From positions 1,488,001 through 1,552,000 of the forward strand of contig NW_025408669.1 of the NCBI RefSeq assembly GCF_020360975.1: a stretch of 64,000 nt of DNA, given 5' to 3'. The translations under genes and the position numbers were made by a program. This document shows, piece after piece, positions 33,209-43,927 of this stretch. The notes beneath the pieces are model-generated. The model saw only the letters and a list, made by a program, of their open reading frames with translations. It searched no databases and had not been told where the DNA came from. Every line of letters begins with the position of its first letter. Position 1 is the stretch's first letter. Origin of the DNA: Hirsutella rhossiliensis. Taxonomy: Eukaryota; Ascomycota; Sordariomycetes; Hypocreales; Ophiocordycipitaceae.

Positions 33209-35733
33209 TAGAGTAGATTTGCGCATATAGTCATGACAGCGTAATGGGCCGTGTGGACTTGACGACGACACAGTACGGATTTGAGTCTATCCAACAAGCA
33301 ACCGTTCGCGCCAATATATCTGCCCTCTATGGCCGTGAATTCAGATTCATCTATAAGTTCCTCAATGTTACTTATTAGAACGTTAGGTTGCTGGTATACT
33401 AACGGCCGTGAGTCCAGTGTGGGAGTCCCTACCTCGTAGTACAAAAGGACGTCTAAATGCTTGCGGAATGCTAATAGCTAGCAAATTAAGCAAGTGAGTT
33501 CTTACCCTTATGATGAACATAATATCTAAATTCTGGCGATATGCTAACAATTCGAATAACGCCAGGGAGTAATTTCCTACCCTACATCTGGTTGTCGGTG
33601 ATATACTAATAGAGCTGGCGACACTAGCGTTCAGTTTCTACTCTAGAACAGAAACAGTGTCTGACTGTTAGTGTCATGTTAATATGGCTTGGCGATTTTT
33701 GTCTGCAAGGTTTTACGGACGTCTGAGGCTGGCGGTACACTAATGTAGCTGGTCTGCTGGTGGCTCCAAGCTTAAATATTGCTACCCCATGGCTCATATG
33801 GCTTCTTGTGATTAGCGCGACACTAATGGATGGCAACTCTAGCCTGTAAGCTCCTACTACTTGAATAATAGGACGCTAGATTGCTGCGGTATACTAATAG
33901 CTGGCGATTCTAGTGGTAAGCTCCACTCTAGTGACTGATATAACATCTCTTCTCTGGCAGAACGTTGAAGCAGCCGACGATTCTAGCTCGTAAATTCCTA
34001 ACTTGTGATCAAAATGCAGCTTGAATACTGGTGGATTGCTAATATAGACGGCGACTCTGGCGATATACTAATGCAGCTGCGGACTCTAGATTGTAAGTTC
34101 CTATCCCCGTGACTGACGAGGCGCGTTCGGTTATTTTCCAAATGCCAACGTAGCTGGAACTTAGTATGTAAGTTCCTGCCCTATGCCGTCGGAGCATTTC
34201 ATGGCTGGCAATATGTTGACGTAACTGGTGACTAGCGAGTAAGTTTCTATTCCTGCTCCGTGACTGACAAGAGTTTGCTTGCATACTGATCCGGCAGGCA
34301 GCCATATTAGCAGTATCATTCGCGGGATCGCTTCGGAAGGCTCAGGGTTGCTTTGGTCGTTGTATGGAGTTCTCCACTGGAGTTTAAGCTTGGCCGACCA
34401 AATGCAGGGTGGCAATCAAGCCAAATCTCAACGTCGACCACGGAGTTGTCACTAGGTTAACTTCAATCAACTCAACTGAACTCAGCCGAAATCAACTGCG
34501 GGGAGCGCATGGGTGGATGGTTTCATTAGGCCCGGCGAGACTGAATCTGTTGAGGGGCCTCTGCGCTAAGCCGACTCGAGGTCCTGGAGCCCACCTCGCT
34601 TCCATATACTCTATAGTTCTCCGGAAATAATGCGATTGTAAGCGTAAGAAACTCGTCTACGGTCAACCCGACGACGAAGCGAGCGGTGACCTGGCATTGC
34701 CTCGGAGACTCCAAATCGTGCGGAGCATAGGGAGGGAAGATAATTGCGTCATGGACGGGAATGGGCCTTCGCCAACGTAGTGTTGAAGGTGACGCCGCCG
34801 AGCGCCCTTCTCGTGCCTGATACTGCTTTATTGGGATTCGCTTTGGCTGACTGGTGCCTGCCTCTGGGGACTTGCTTTTGGGTGAAATGAAAAATCCGCA
34901 CCTATATCCAGCCGAATAGACGATGCTTGGCAACAATTGCATCCTAAAGCAGAGCTGCATATGCAAGCCACGTTGAAGCAAAGTCGCGTGTGCATGACTG
35001 CATGCAGAGCGGTTCGAGGCTGGACTGGATCTGACAACAAGGCTCATGGTTATGCTCAAGTCTCGGCTGAACAGCGGAAGGCATGCCGCCTGCACGAGGG
35101 CATCCGCGGGCTTCTCCCTCGCAGTCCGTCCACCGACAAGGGAGGAGTGGAAGGTGAATTTTGGCCTCGGAGGAGGGCTCAAGGAGAGTCGATGAATTGG
35201 TCGGCCTCAAAGACAGCGCCAACTGGGCATGGTGCTCCAAGCAATAGGCCGGCGACAAGGGACACGATAGGTCTCGTCATGGCCATTCCAACTCTCCTTG
35301 TTGGTGGTTGCTGATGTGTCCTGTTGTCGATACGAAAGCTGACACCATGTGCGCTAGCGCAATTACTAACCCCAAGAGGTGACGGAACCACCAAAAGTCA
35401 ATTGAAGCCTGTTAGCGCCTCGAGTACCCGCTCCGCATCCCGTACTGTCGAGAAAAACTGTCTCCCCATCCATTGCATCTGTGTCGCTGATGCGCTCGTC
35501 GACCAACAGCATCATCAGCCGTCGCCCACCCGCCAACTTCCGGCCGTGTCTGCTTCGATCGAATGGACATTGCGTGAAGCCGGCCAGTCATCTTCTCTCT
35601 CTCTCTTTTTCTTTCCCGCGCCCCCTCCCCTTCCGCTCTCTCGCCCTCCCTTCCTCCCTCCCGCCAACGCGACCCGTCTCTCGTCCATCTCCGCCAACTC
35701 TCATCCATCAGCGAGCAAAGCCAAACAGACGCC
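33209..35733. other. Intergenic region (2.5 kb) with the 72-bp array
   Basis: The first 1.1 kb holds the degenerate tandem array described separately. The rest (34320-35733) has no convincing gene. Its last 150 bp are strongly CT-rich, as is usual for leaders of fungal genes, and run up to the ATG of the PQ-loop gene. Confidence 0.6.
33352..34316. repeat. Degenerate tandem array, 13 units of about 72 bp, intron-like units
   Basis: Units start at about 33352, 33422, 33493, 33567, 33630, 33705, 33763, 33846, 33916, 33991, 34093, 34168 and 34239; spacing is mostly 70-75 bp. Each begins with a sequence like GTAAGTTCCTAC, often continues with a GTGACTGA-like block, then has GGCGATATACTAAT about 45-50 bases in, an AG, and a short CTGGCGACTCTAG-like end of about 15 bases before the next unit. 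The later copies (33846 onward) are best preserved. These three elements match a fungal 5' splice site, branch site and acceptor. No reading frame is conserved across units. No other sequence in the window resembles it. Confidence 0.7.
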
Positions 35734-36668
35734 ATGAGCGGTTGGCTTGCGGCCTGCGCGGCCTACGTCGCCCCCCTCTTCATCGTCATATCGCCCATCC
35801 TCTCCTACGGCGACCAGGCCCTGGCCATGCACCGCAACAAGTCGAGCGCCGGCTTCTCCCTCGACATACCGCTCATCATGCTCGTCGCCTCGCTCTTCCG
35901 CATCTTCTACTGGCACGGCGCCCGCTTCGACACCAGCCTGCTGCTCCAGTCCCTCATCATGGTCGCCATGCACCTCGTCCTCCTCAAGATTGCCCTCGAC
36001 CACCGCCCGCCGCCCTCGTCCAAGGGAGGCGACACGGGCGTGCCCTTTGCCGCCGCCGCCCAAAGCGACAATATCCTCTCCGGCCCGCGGCCCTACAATT
36101 TCTGGCAATGGCGCTCGCCCAAGCCGTGAGTCTCTCCCTCCTGATCCCATCCGTCGGGGCCGTCGCGTCCCGGCTGACGCCTCGCAGCTACTGGCAGTTC
36201 CTCCTCTACCTCGCCGCCGGCCTCTTCGTCCTCGAGCTCCTCATGACCCCCATACCCTCCCTCTTCACCCTCTACTCGGCCATGCTCGGATACGTTGGCC
36301 TCAGCGTCGAGGCCACGCTGGCCATTCCCCAGATCCTCGCAAACTCCCAGACGAGGTCGTGCAAGGGCTTTCGCCTGTCGGTCCTCGTGGCCTGGCTCGG
36401 AGGCGACGCCATGAAGATTTTGTGGTTCTTCACCACTACGACGGACATTCCCGTCGCCTTCAAGGTTTGCGGCCTCTTCCAGGCCGCCTGCGACTGCCTC
36501 CTCGGCGCCCAGTACCTCATGTACGGCGAGGGCGAGGATATTGTCAAGGAGCATCCCCTGGAGGAGGGCCAGTGGTCGAGCGCATTCACACACGGCGTGC
36601 GGCCGCACAGCAGGAGCTTCTCGCAGACCAAGGGGTCGGCGCCCTACAGCGACTCCGAGGTGGATTAG
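35734..36668 (+). CDS. PQ-loop repeat membrane protein (SLC66A2 / Any1-like)
   Basis: Exon 1 35734-36125, intron 36126-36187 (GTGAGT donor, CGCAG acceptor), exon 2 36188-36668; 290 residues. About seven hydrophobic segments and two PQ-loop regions are visible: SYGDQALAMHRNKSSAGFS near the N-terminus and IPQILANSQTRSCKGFRLS in the second half. This layout is that of human SLC66A2/PQLC1 and yeast Any1, endosome/Golgi proteins linked to phospholipid asymmetry. The long hydrophilic loop (about residues 88-125) and C-terminal tail fit the family. A CT-rich leader precedes the ATG. It is the first gene of the conserved-looking core block. Confidence 0.88.
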
Positions 36669-38879
36669 ATGGCTGCCGTATGGATGACGCTGGCCTGGGT
36701 CTTGCGGTCGACGACACAAGTGCGGCCGAGGCAGAGGGCCTGCGGCGCCGAGTCCGCGGGCCATTCGAGACGCACAGGGTGTCTGCGCATAGGCAATGGC
36801 CATATACAAGAACAGCAAGAGCAATAATAAGGGACGGAACGCACAGGTGAGGGCTTGGCTACGGGACGAAAGGAGGGGAGGGCAACGATGGCCCCCGGAG
36901 ACCAACACCGTCTGGACTCGCACCTGGACTCGCCCGAGCCTCGTCTTGCCTTGTGCCACACAAGCACGACGTGGCGGCGCTCGCGACTCTGTTTGACTTT
37001 TTGGATACTCGGGCAAAGGGGCGTTTGGGCGGCGATAGAGCGGTTCCGGCCACGACCGCGGGCTGCTCTGCTCTGCAGGGCGCAGGCGAGGGCCCCAAGG
37101 CGATGAATAAATAATATACGCAACTGTACTCCGTATGCAGCAAGACGTGAGCTGTCCACGGCCACGCCTGTTTCTTGTTTGCGGGTTGTCGAGCTTCGGC
37201 CGATGGTGAAGCGAGCTTGTCCCTCCATATCCGTCCCTGGATGATCCCAGTTCTTCAGCCCCGTTCTTAACCGCCCCCAAGTCCACAAGCTCCCGCTCGC
37301 TTGTTTGACAGCAACGTCTTCCATCCCACGTGGGGCTGCTTTTTCGTGCAGTGACCCCCTGGCAAGTAACACAGACGAACGGAAAAAGCAAAAAGAGAAG
37401 AGTGGCGCGTGCGTCTCCGGCCAGGACTGTGTTGACCCAGCAACCAACGGCCCCCAATCCCCCCAATCCCCTTTATCCCAGCCATGACCTCTCATCGTCC
37501 ATCATTTATCCCCCCCCCTCGAAGAAAAACCCTCTTTACTCGCCCCTGTCCGCCTCCCGCCGCGCGACGCGTCTATTTCGTGACTCGAGCCTGTTCTGCT
37601 GCTGCGGGCTCAGTAGCGCCGGCTCAGGGGAGTCTTGCATTGTACGGTTATATATATATGTGTGTGTGCAGATTCGGACGAGTATTTGGTTGCGGACTGT
37701 TGCTGGTGCTGCGCCCTGCTCTTCCAGACTGGGTTGATTGCCTGGAGTTGGTTCCCGGGTGATCAGAGAGAGAGCAGACATAACCCTCAAGCGCCGAGGC
37801 GGGAAACGAAGCATCGTTGTTTCTCTCAAGGTACATCCAGTTCCTCTCTATTTCGCGTCCTTATCATACCGGTTTCTGTCTATCAGCGCATCTACTCGTC
37901 ACTCTCTATAACCGCTCATCCCGTTTGCTTGCCGCCAGCACTTCCACGTCCCCCCTCAAACCGTCCACAACCCCCCCGTCCCCATTGCGGAGTTTTCTGC
38001 TCTGTTCTTTTCCCTCTGCAGTTTCACGATTCAACCAGCTGACAGGCATCCTCGTTCAGTCTGCAACTCCAAACCTCAACGCCGCTTTGAACCCGGACCG
38101 CAGCTCACCGTCGAGTTTCTCTCCTCTCCCCACCACCTCTGCCCAGCTGCGAGTCTTTACCAACCGCCTTTTCCACCTCCTTTTCCATCCGCTTTACACC
38201 CCTCGCCTTGTCCGCACCGCTCCCCCGTCTCCTCGCCACGCCAGCCCCGTCGGCCAGAGCTCTGCCCTGCCCGCCAGCTGCCTCTCCTCGCCCCGTTCGG
38301 CTATCTCTCCCTCTCCCTCTACCACCGCGCCTTGGGCCCCCGCGCACGCGCACACCTCGCCAGCTGCCTGAACACGCCCCTTCGCACCCCCCGGCAACAA
38401 GCACTCTCTGCTACCACAAAAAAAACCCGCTCCATCCTCTCTGACCTTTCTTCGCGCACCAACCCTCCATCGTCTCGCAAGGCGTTCATACTTGAGCCAC
38501 TCTGCGCCCCCGTGAGCGGAAGCCAGAACCATCTCGCTCCAGGCAACGCGCACTTTGCCCTCCTAGGTCTGTACGCACTTCGCTTCCTGTTCCCTCTCGC
38601 TCAAGCCTTTGCTAATTTGTGAAAGCAGCAGTCTCCATTTCGACAGTTTTCTGCTTCCTTCCTTCATCTTCCCAGCTGGTGAGTTGAGCACGACCCCAGT
38701 CTCTTCTCCTGCCTCGCCCGCGCTTCAGCTTGACGCAAAACACATCGCCGTTGAAGCCTTGCTCTAATCACCCGTCGTGTGCTGGCAACCTCTGCCGGGG
38801 CTCGAAAGAGACGCATCGTCTCACCCTCTCCACCTGTGCCCTCTCCCACTGACGGCCAACGCCCAGCGACTCAACCAAA
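36669..38879. other. Intergenic region (2.2 kb) with CT-rich leader
   Basis: Promoter and probable long leader of the Myb-like gene. From about 37840 to 38870 the plus strand is strongly pyrimidine-rich. A large minus-strand ORF overlapping 36093-37466 is an antisense shadow. Confidence 0.5.
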
Positions 38880-40067
38880 ATGGCTCCCGCAAGCTCCAAA
38901 GCCAACTACAAGTCGTACGAGGCTCAGGCGCGCATGGTCCGCGCCATTGTAGCCGCCCATCCCGACGTCAAATGGAACTATAAAGGTAGATGGCATCTTT
39001 TCTTTGAATTTCATCTGCATCCGCTATTTCTCTAGCCCTTTTGCCTTCCTCTTGTTCCATCCCCGTCAGTTTCTGTCTCGCTCTTGGGACGAAGGCTGAC
39101 CCTTCGTCCCTCCCCTAGAAATATCGGCGTGCTACGGCTCGGACATGACTGAGCATGCCCTCAACCACCGCTTCCGTCGTCTGCGCGCCCAGGCCCTCAT
39201 CATCCACGAGGCGCGTGCCGCGGGGCTCGACATGAAGGACATGATGGCCCCTGATGACCTCCCGAACACCAAGGAAGCCGTGGACAAGAACAGTACGCCC
39301 TTTGGTCTCAAGTTTGCTTGGCTTGCCCTCGAATGTCCAACGCGTTGCTCTTGCCTTCACTCTCCTGTTGTCGACGCCTCCAAAGCCACTCGTTCGGATG
39401 AAAGCGCGTGTCGAAAAGCAGAAAGCTGACACTGGGCCCAGACATCGCCAAATACTTTGGCCAGTCCACCCCGGACGGCATCCAGTTCCAGTTCCGAGGC
39501 ATCAAGCACGACGCCGACAAGCTCCGCGCCGTCGAGGCCGCGGGCGGCGACGTCGCCAACTGCCTCAACGCCGGCGCCGCGGCCACGCCCGTGTCCACGC
39601 CCTCCAAGCCGACCCCGGCCCGCGGCGGCACCGGCGGCACCCGCTCCGGAACGGGCCGCAAGCGCACCCGCCTCCCCGTCAAGCGCTCCTCGTCCGACGA
39701 CGACGACGATAAGGAAGACGACGCCGGCGGCGCTGGGGACAACTGGAGCGACCGCGACGACACGCCCTCGAAGCGCGCAAAGGGCGCTGCGGGCCAGAAG
39801 ACCGCCACGCCCCGCCGGGCTGCCCAGAAGGCAAACGTTACGATCGCAGATGCCGCGGCCCAGCTCCGGGACAGCGAGTCGCCCGTCCCAATCGACGCCC
39901 CCGTCGGCCTTGCCGCGCCGCGCCGCCCTTCCATCTTTGGGCCCGTCGACCCGCCCAAGCTCGCCGTCGGCAGCTCCGATCCCTACATGGGCCGCGGCTC
40001 CCTTCCCGACGGCCTCTGGAGCTCGGCCATGGACATGGACGACGGCTACGGCGATGGCGAGATCTGA
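38880..40067 (+). CDS. Myb/SANT-like nuclear protein
   Basis: Exons 38880-38985, 39119-39292 and 39442-40067, with introns of 133 and 149 bp (GTAGAT and GTACGC donors, CTAG and CCAG acceptors); 301 residues. The joined N-terminus, DVKWNYKEISACYGSDMTEH followed by ALNHRFRRLRAQA, has the helix-turn-helix arrangement of Myb/SANT-type DNA-binding domains common in filamentous fungi. A second conserved block, IAKYFGQSTPDGIQFQFRGI, is shared by this family. The C-terminal half is low-complexity, with Gly/Ala/Pro runs, KRTRLPVKR and an acidic Asp run, suggesting a nuclear localisation signal and disorder. Probable chromatin or transcription role; targets unknown. Confidence 0.85.
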
Positions 40068-40822
40068 CCTCGCCCTCTCGCTTCATCTCATGTTGCTTGC
40101 TCGCTCGCTCGGTTCTACTTCTGCTCAATATTCTTTCTGCTATCATTACATCACTTCTCCTGCCACACACCCTGCTTCACGCTTCGCCATCCAGAGAGTC
40201 TCGTCAATCTCGCCATACGGGGGAGCGACAGGGGCAACTCGGGATTCCGCGCCGCCACGGCGCTACGAGGGCACAGGGGGGCGAGGAGACGAGGATGAAA
40301 CTTTTTTTGTTGTGTTTTCGCGATTGCGAATGGTGGTTTTCTGGCAATGATTGACGGCAAAAGAAGCCAAGTCGGTGTCCATACTGCCTCCCCTTTGTCT
40401 ACAGATCCAAGGACTCCACAGACGAAAAGACTAAGAAGATGAGAGAAATTCACACATTCACCCGAACTTGTCTCTAAAGCTATCGTATCCCTTGACCGTT
40501 AGTAGACTGCACTAGACAGGCACCGAAAGTATATGGCTTCCGCCTCAGCAAAGTCAATGGCGTCCAGGCCGTGCAGCCTGGGCAACTGTGAGGCCCATCT
40601 CCCGCATCACCTCACATTCTCCTCACGCTCCCGCGCGCTCCCCGGGCCGCGAGGCCTACAAACGTCCAGTATACTGCGATACACGTCACCCAGGCTCGGA
40701 TCCACATGATCGTTCCTCACCATGTCCCATCGCCTTCCCAGAACCCGCTTGGAACGGCGTCACCGATGCCATACACGCAATGATATACGCACAGTAAACA
40801 TGTCCCTTCCTGTCTCAGTCTC
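40068..40822. other. Convergent intergenic region (755 bp)
   Basis: Two 3' flanks face each other (Myb-like gene and methylenetetrahydrofolate reductase). No feature seen. Confidence 0.5.
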
Positions 40823-42847
40823 CTATTCCAGGAGCAACTCCCACAGCGCATCCTTGTCCACAAATTCGTGGTGAATAATGTTAACCAGCCATATGTCGTC
40901 TCTGATGCCGTTGAGCAGATTCTCGCTGTCCGACCCTCGGCCGTATACCTTGACCCATTCGCCCCAGATGCCAAACGCCTCCTCGCCCCAGGCCCGGAAG
41001 CTGACCTCTTCGACAATCGTCGGCGTCACAATCTCCTTGCCCGGGAAGACGCCCCACGTAACTGCGTTGGTGCTCGACCACGAGCTCGCACCGTTGACCC
41101 CCCCGCTCGAGTCGGACGAGACAAAGTCTCCCTTGGCGTTGGTGGCGTAGAAGCAGATCGACTCGCGCACCCGGGGGGAGTTGAGTCTGTCGAGGAGCGT
41201 TTTCCAGTCGTCCGACGGGAGGAAGAACTCGACAAACGACTTTTGGAAGACGAACCCGTTTGCCGGGCCCCACCCAAACGTCCCGTCGCTCGACGGCGCC
41301 CCGTTGACTGCGGGCTGGGAGGCGACAGTCCACCAGCCCTTGCTGTTCAGTTCAATGAGGCGGGGCTGGATGGTCGACGATTCCGCCATCAGCTCCTCCT
41401 CGCTCCAGGGAATGGCCGCGAGCTCCCCCTGCATGTGCTTGACGAAAATGCCGTCAATGTCCTGACGAGTTGCCGGGTGACCCCACAGCCGCACGGCTTG
41501 CGTGACAGACATGTGCAAGCTCACGCCGTATCCGTCAATCTCGCCATAGGCGGGCGATCGAGCATCGCCGAAACGACCATTAGGGAAGTCGTCCCAGGTG
41601 GCCTCGCGCCCCAGGGCTCCCTCGCCTTCCGAGATGGCCAGCGTATTTGCGCGCGAGTTGATGGCCTCGGCAGGAACGCCCGCTTCCTGGCCCGACGCTT
41701 CCCATTCCGGATGAGCCAGGGGTCGGCTGCCCACAATGACTCTGTTATGGGGATCAGATCCGACCGAGGAATGTCTCCTGCTTGTCCGCGAGTGGCTGCT
41801 CGGCCGCAATGGCGCATTGCCGTTGAGCTGGATGGTGGGAAGGGGGGATAGGGGGACGTCATCGACGACGGCGGCTTCGTCGCTCTCGGACGAATCTTGC
41901 TGGATCAACCCAGTCTTTTCCACGATGAGCGACACGGCCTTTTCCAGGTTGAGGGTGTAAAAGTGAAACCCTCTGTGGCCAGAGGTACCGGCCTTGATGG
42001 CCCTGATCTGCTCCACCATCTCGCCGATGACATCGACGCCCACCATCTTGACTCGTTCGTCGTCCCCCCTGACGGCGTTGAGGCGCGTCAAGATCGACTC
42101 AGGCATCCTCGCATGGCTGAGCTTGGTTGTCCGCTTGATCATCTGGTAGCTCTGGATGGGCATCAAGCCGGGCATGATGGGAATGGAAGTAAAGGCGCCG
42201 CTGGGGTGCTCCCTGAGGGTCTTTTCAAAATTTTCATAGGCGTCAATGTCGAAGAAGAGCTGGGTCATGATGAAGTCGGCACCGGCTTGGACCTTGTCGA
42301 CCAAGTAGGGGAGATCGTGCTCAAGACTCTGGCCCACGGGATGAGATTCGTCGGCGTGGCCCTCGGGGTAGGCGGCGACTCCAATACAAAAGTAATCACC
42401 ATGGTTTCTGCGGATGTAGCGCACCAAGTCAATGGCCCAGGTGAGCTCGTCGGAGCCGTCGTCTTGGTCGCCGCCGGCATCGCGATACTCTTCCTTTCGA
42501 GGGGCATCTCCCCTCAATGCGAGGATGTTGCGGATGCCGAGGGCCTTGGCGTCTTCCAGGGCCTTGTCGAGGATGCGGCGGCTCATGTTTGTGCAGGTCA
42601 GATGCAGACATGTCGTGAGGCCAAGCTCGCGCTGGCACAGCTCGGCCAGCTCGAGGGACTTTGTTGCAGTCGAGCCGCCGGCGCCCCAGGTGACGTTGAC
42701 GAAGAGCGGCCTCAGGGCCTGCTCCATCCTCTGCATGCGGTGCCTCAGGTTTGAGAAGCCCATGGCTGTCTTGGGAGGGAAGAACTCGAGCGAGAAGTAC
42801 TCGGCGCCATCGGGGAGGGCGGCGATCTTGTCCGTGATTTTGTCCAT
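40823..42847 (-). CDS. MET12: Methylenetetrahydrofolate reductase, Met12 type
   Basis: A single-exon gene of 674 codons. The enzyme reduces 5,10-methylenetetrahydrofolate to 5-methyltetrahydrofolate, which supplies the methyl group for methionine synthesis in the cytosol. The N-terminal FAD-binding barrel has YFSLEFFPPKTAMGFSN, VTWGAGGSTA, LHLTCTNM, NILALRGDAP, CIGVAAYPEGH and ADFIMTQLFFD in the expected order (residues 18-210). A linker of about 80 residues leads to the C-terminal regulatory domain, which binds S-adenosylmethionine in eukaryotic enzymes (about 410-674). Length and motifs agree with yeast Met12 (657 residues) better than Met13, whose N-terminus begins differently. No signal peptide. 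It is divergent from the leucyl-tRNA synthetase gene across about 1.1 kb. Confidence 0.95.
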   Translation of the reverse strand: MDKITDKIAALPDGAEYFSLEFFPPKTAMGFSNLRHRMQRMEQALRPLFVNVTWGAGGSTATKSLELAELCQRELGLTTCLHLTCTNMSRRILDKALEDAKALGIRNILALRGDAPRKEEYRDAGGDQDDGSDELTWAIDLVRYIRRNHGDYFCIGVAAYPEGHADESHPVGQSLEHDLPYLVDKVQAGADFIMTQLFFDIDAYENFEKTLREHPSGAFTSIPIMPGLMPIQSYQMIKRTTKLSHARMPESILTRLNAVRGDDERVKMVGVDVIGEMVEQIRAIKAGTSGHRGFHFYTLNLEKAVSLIVEKTGLIQQDSSESDEAAVVDDVPLSPLPTIQLNGNAPLRPSSHSRTSRRHSSVGSDPHNRVIVGSRPLAHPEWEASGQEAGVPAEAINSRANTLAISEGEGALGREATWDDFPNGRFGDARSPAYGEIDGYGVSLHMSVTQAVRLWGHPATRQDIDGIFVKHMQGELAAIPWSEEELMAESSTIQPRLIELNSKGWWTVASQPAVNGAPSSDGTFGWGPANGFVFQKSFVEFFLPSDDWKTLLDRLNSPRVRESICFYATNAKGDFVSSDSSGGVNGASSWSSTNAVTWGVFPGKEIVTPTIVEEVSFRAWGEEAFGIWGEWVKVYGRGSDSENLLNGIRDDIWLVNIIHHEFVDKDALWELLLE

Positions 42848-43927
42848 GGTGATGATGTGGACAGTGAAATCAGGTGATGCTCAGGAGGGTGATGATTAGG
42901 GTACGGATCGATACAGTGCGATGCGACTGATGGTATTTGAAAGTGCTTCAAACTCCGAGATAGAGCAAGAGGTGGCGACGTGATGATGGTTATGAGGAAA
43001 CTGAAGCGAATTTGATGTGGCGACAGGGCAGCAGCAAGGCGCTCGGTCAGGCTGCAGCGACGCGACGGGCTCCGAGGCAAGTCAAAGACGACGAGAGAGG
43101 AAAATGAGAGGAAAAGACAAGCCCACGCCTTCGAACGACGAGTGCGCCAGTGTTGGGCTTGCGTGACGGACAGAGAATGAGGTCGTGCCGAGACCGGGCG
43201 GGAAGGCAGATATCACGGTCGCCATTCTCTTTCCTGCCCTTTCCGGGCGTATTCCGTACAGTATGCACTGTACGAGAGCGGCCGTCGAACGAAGGTACGA
43301 GGGGCAGTTCGCAAACAGGAGTACAAGGAACTTGCTGCAAGATTTCCCGGTCAAGGAAGTATTTCAAGTTAGGACGTGATCTCGGTACCTGTCACTTTTC
43401 GCTGGCTTGCTTGGTGAATATGAAGTGAGAGTCTATAAATGAGGCTAGGTCACCCGTCTCTTGTTTTTTTTTGTTTATTTTTCCGTGTATATGGCTCTTC
43501 AGCCCGCGTGCAAATAAGGCTGAATGGCTGTTGCAGCAGCGGCTACTACCTACTATACTACAGTAGCTCTCTGAGGTACCTAGGGGCGCTCGAGGCGCTG
43601 CAGCGGCAGCCCTTATCGATTTAGTACCTAGATACGCACTTAACACTCAAGCCGCCTATCGAAATAAACCACAACGCGGCAGGCGCCTGCAGGGCCTCCT
43701 CAACGCCATATTCCAGGGTGGCCCGAGCTTCCCCTGGGCAAATTCCCCCGATTGCGAATCCTCGTCTTATCAAGATACGGATAAACTTGGGCGTCTCCTA
43801 CCCGGCATGCGTCACCTCCACTTGCTCCTCCTCCAATCGGCCTCCAAGCTCTAATCTCGCCACACGATGAAGCTCCCCCATCATCGCCCTTCGCAAGTCA
43901 TGTGAAAAGGCCACAAAGGAGCCTCCA
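42848..43927. other. Divergent intergenic region (1.1 kb)
   Basis: Shared promoter space for methylenetetrahydrofolate reductase (-) and mitochondrial leucyl-tRNA synthetase (+). A plus-strand TATAAAT lies at about 43434 and TACTATACTACAGTA-type short palindromic sequence at about 43550-43566. Neither is proven to act. Confidence 0.5.

Noticed and set aside
34526..35182. 218-codon minus-strand ORF
   Set aside because: No recognisable motif, overlaps an equally open plus-strand ORF, and lies in the promoter side of the PQ-loop gene.
36093..37466. 457-codon minus-strand ORF
   Set aside because: Antisense to exon 2 of the PQ-loop gene and its 3' flank; sequence is the complement of a real gene.
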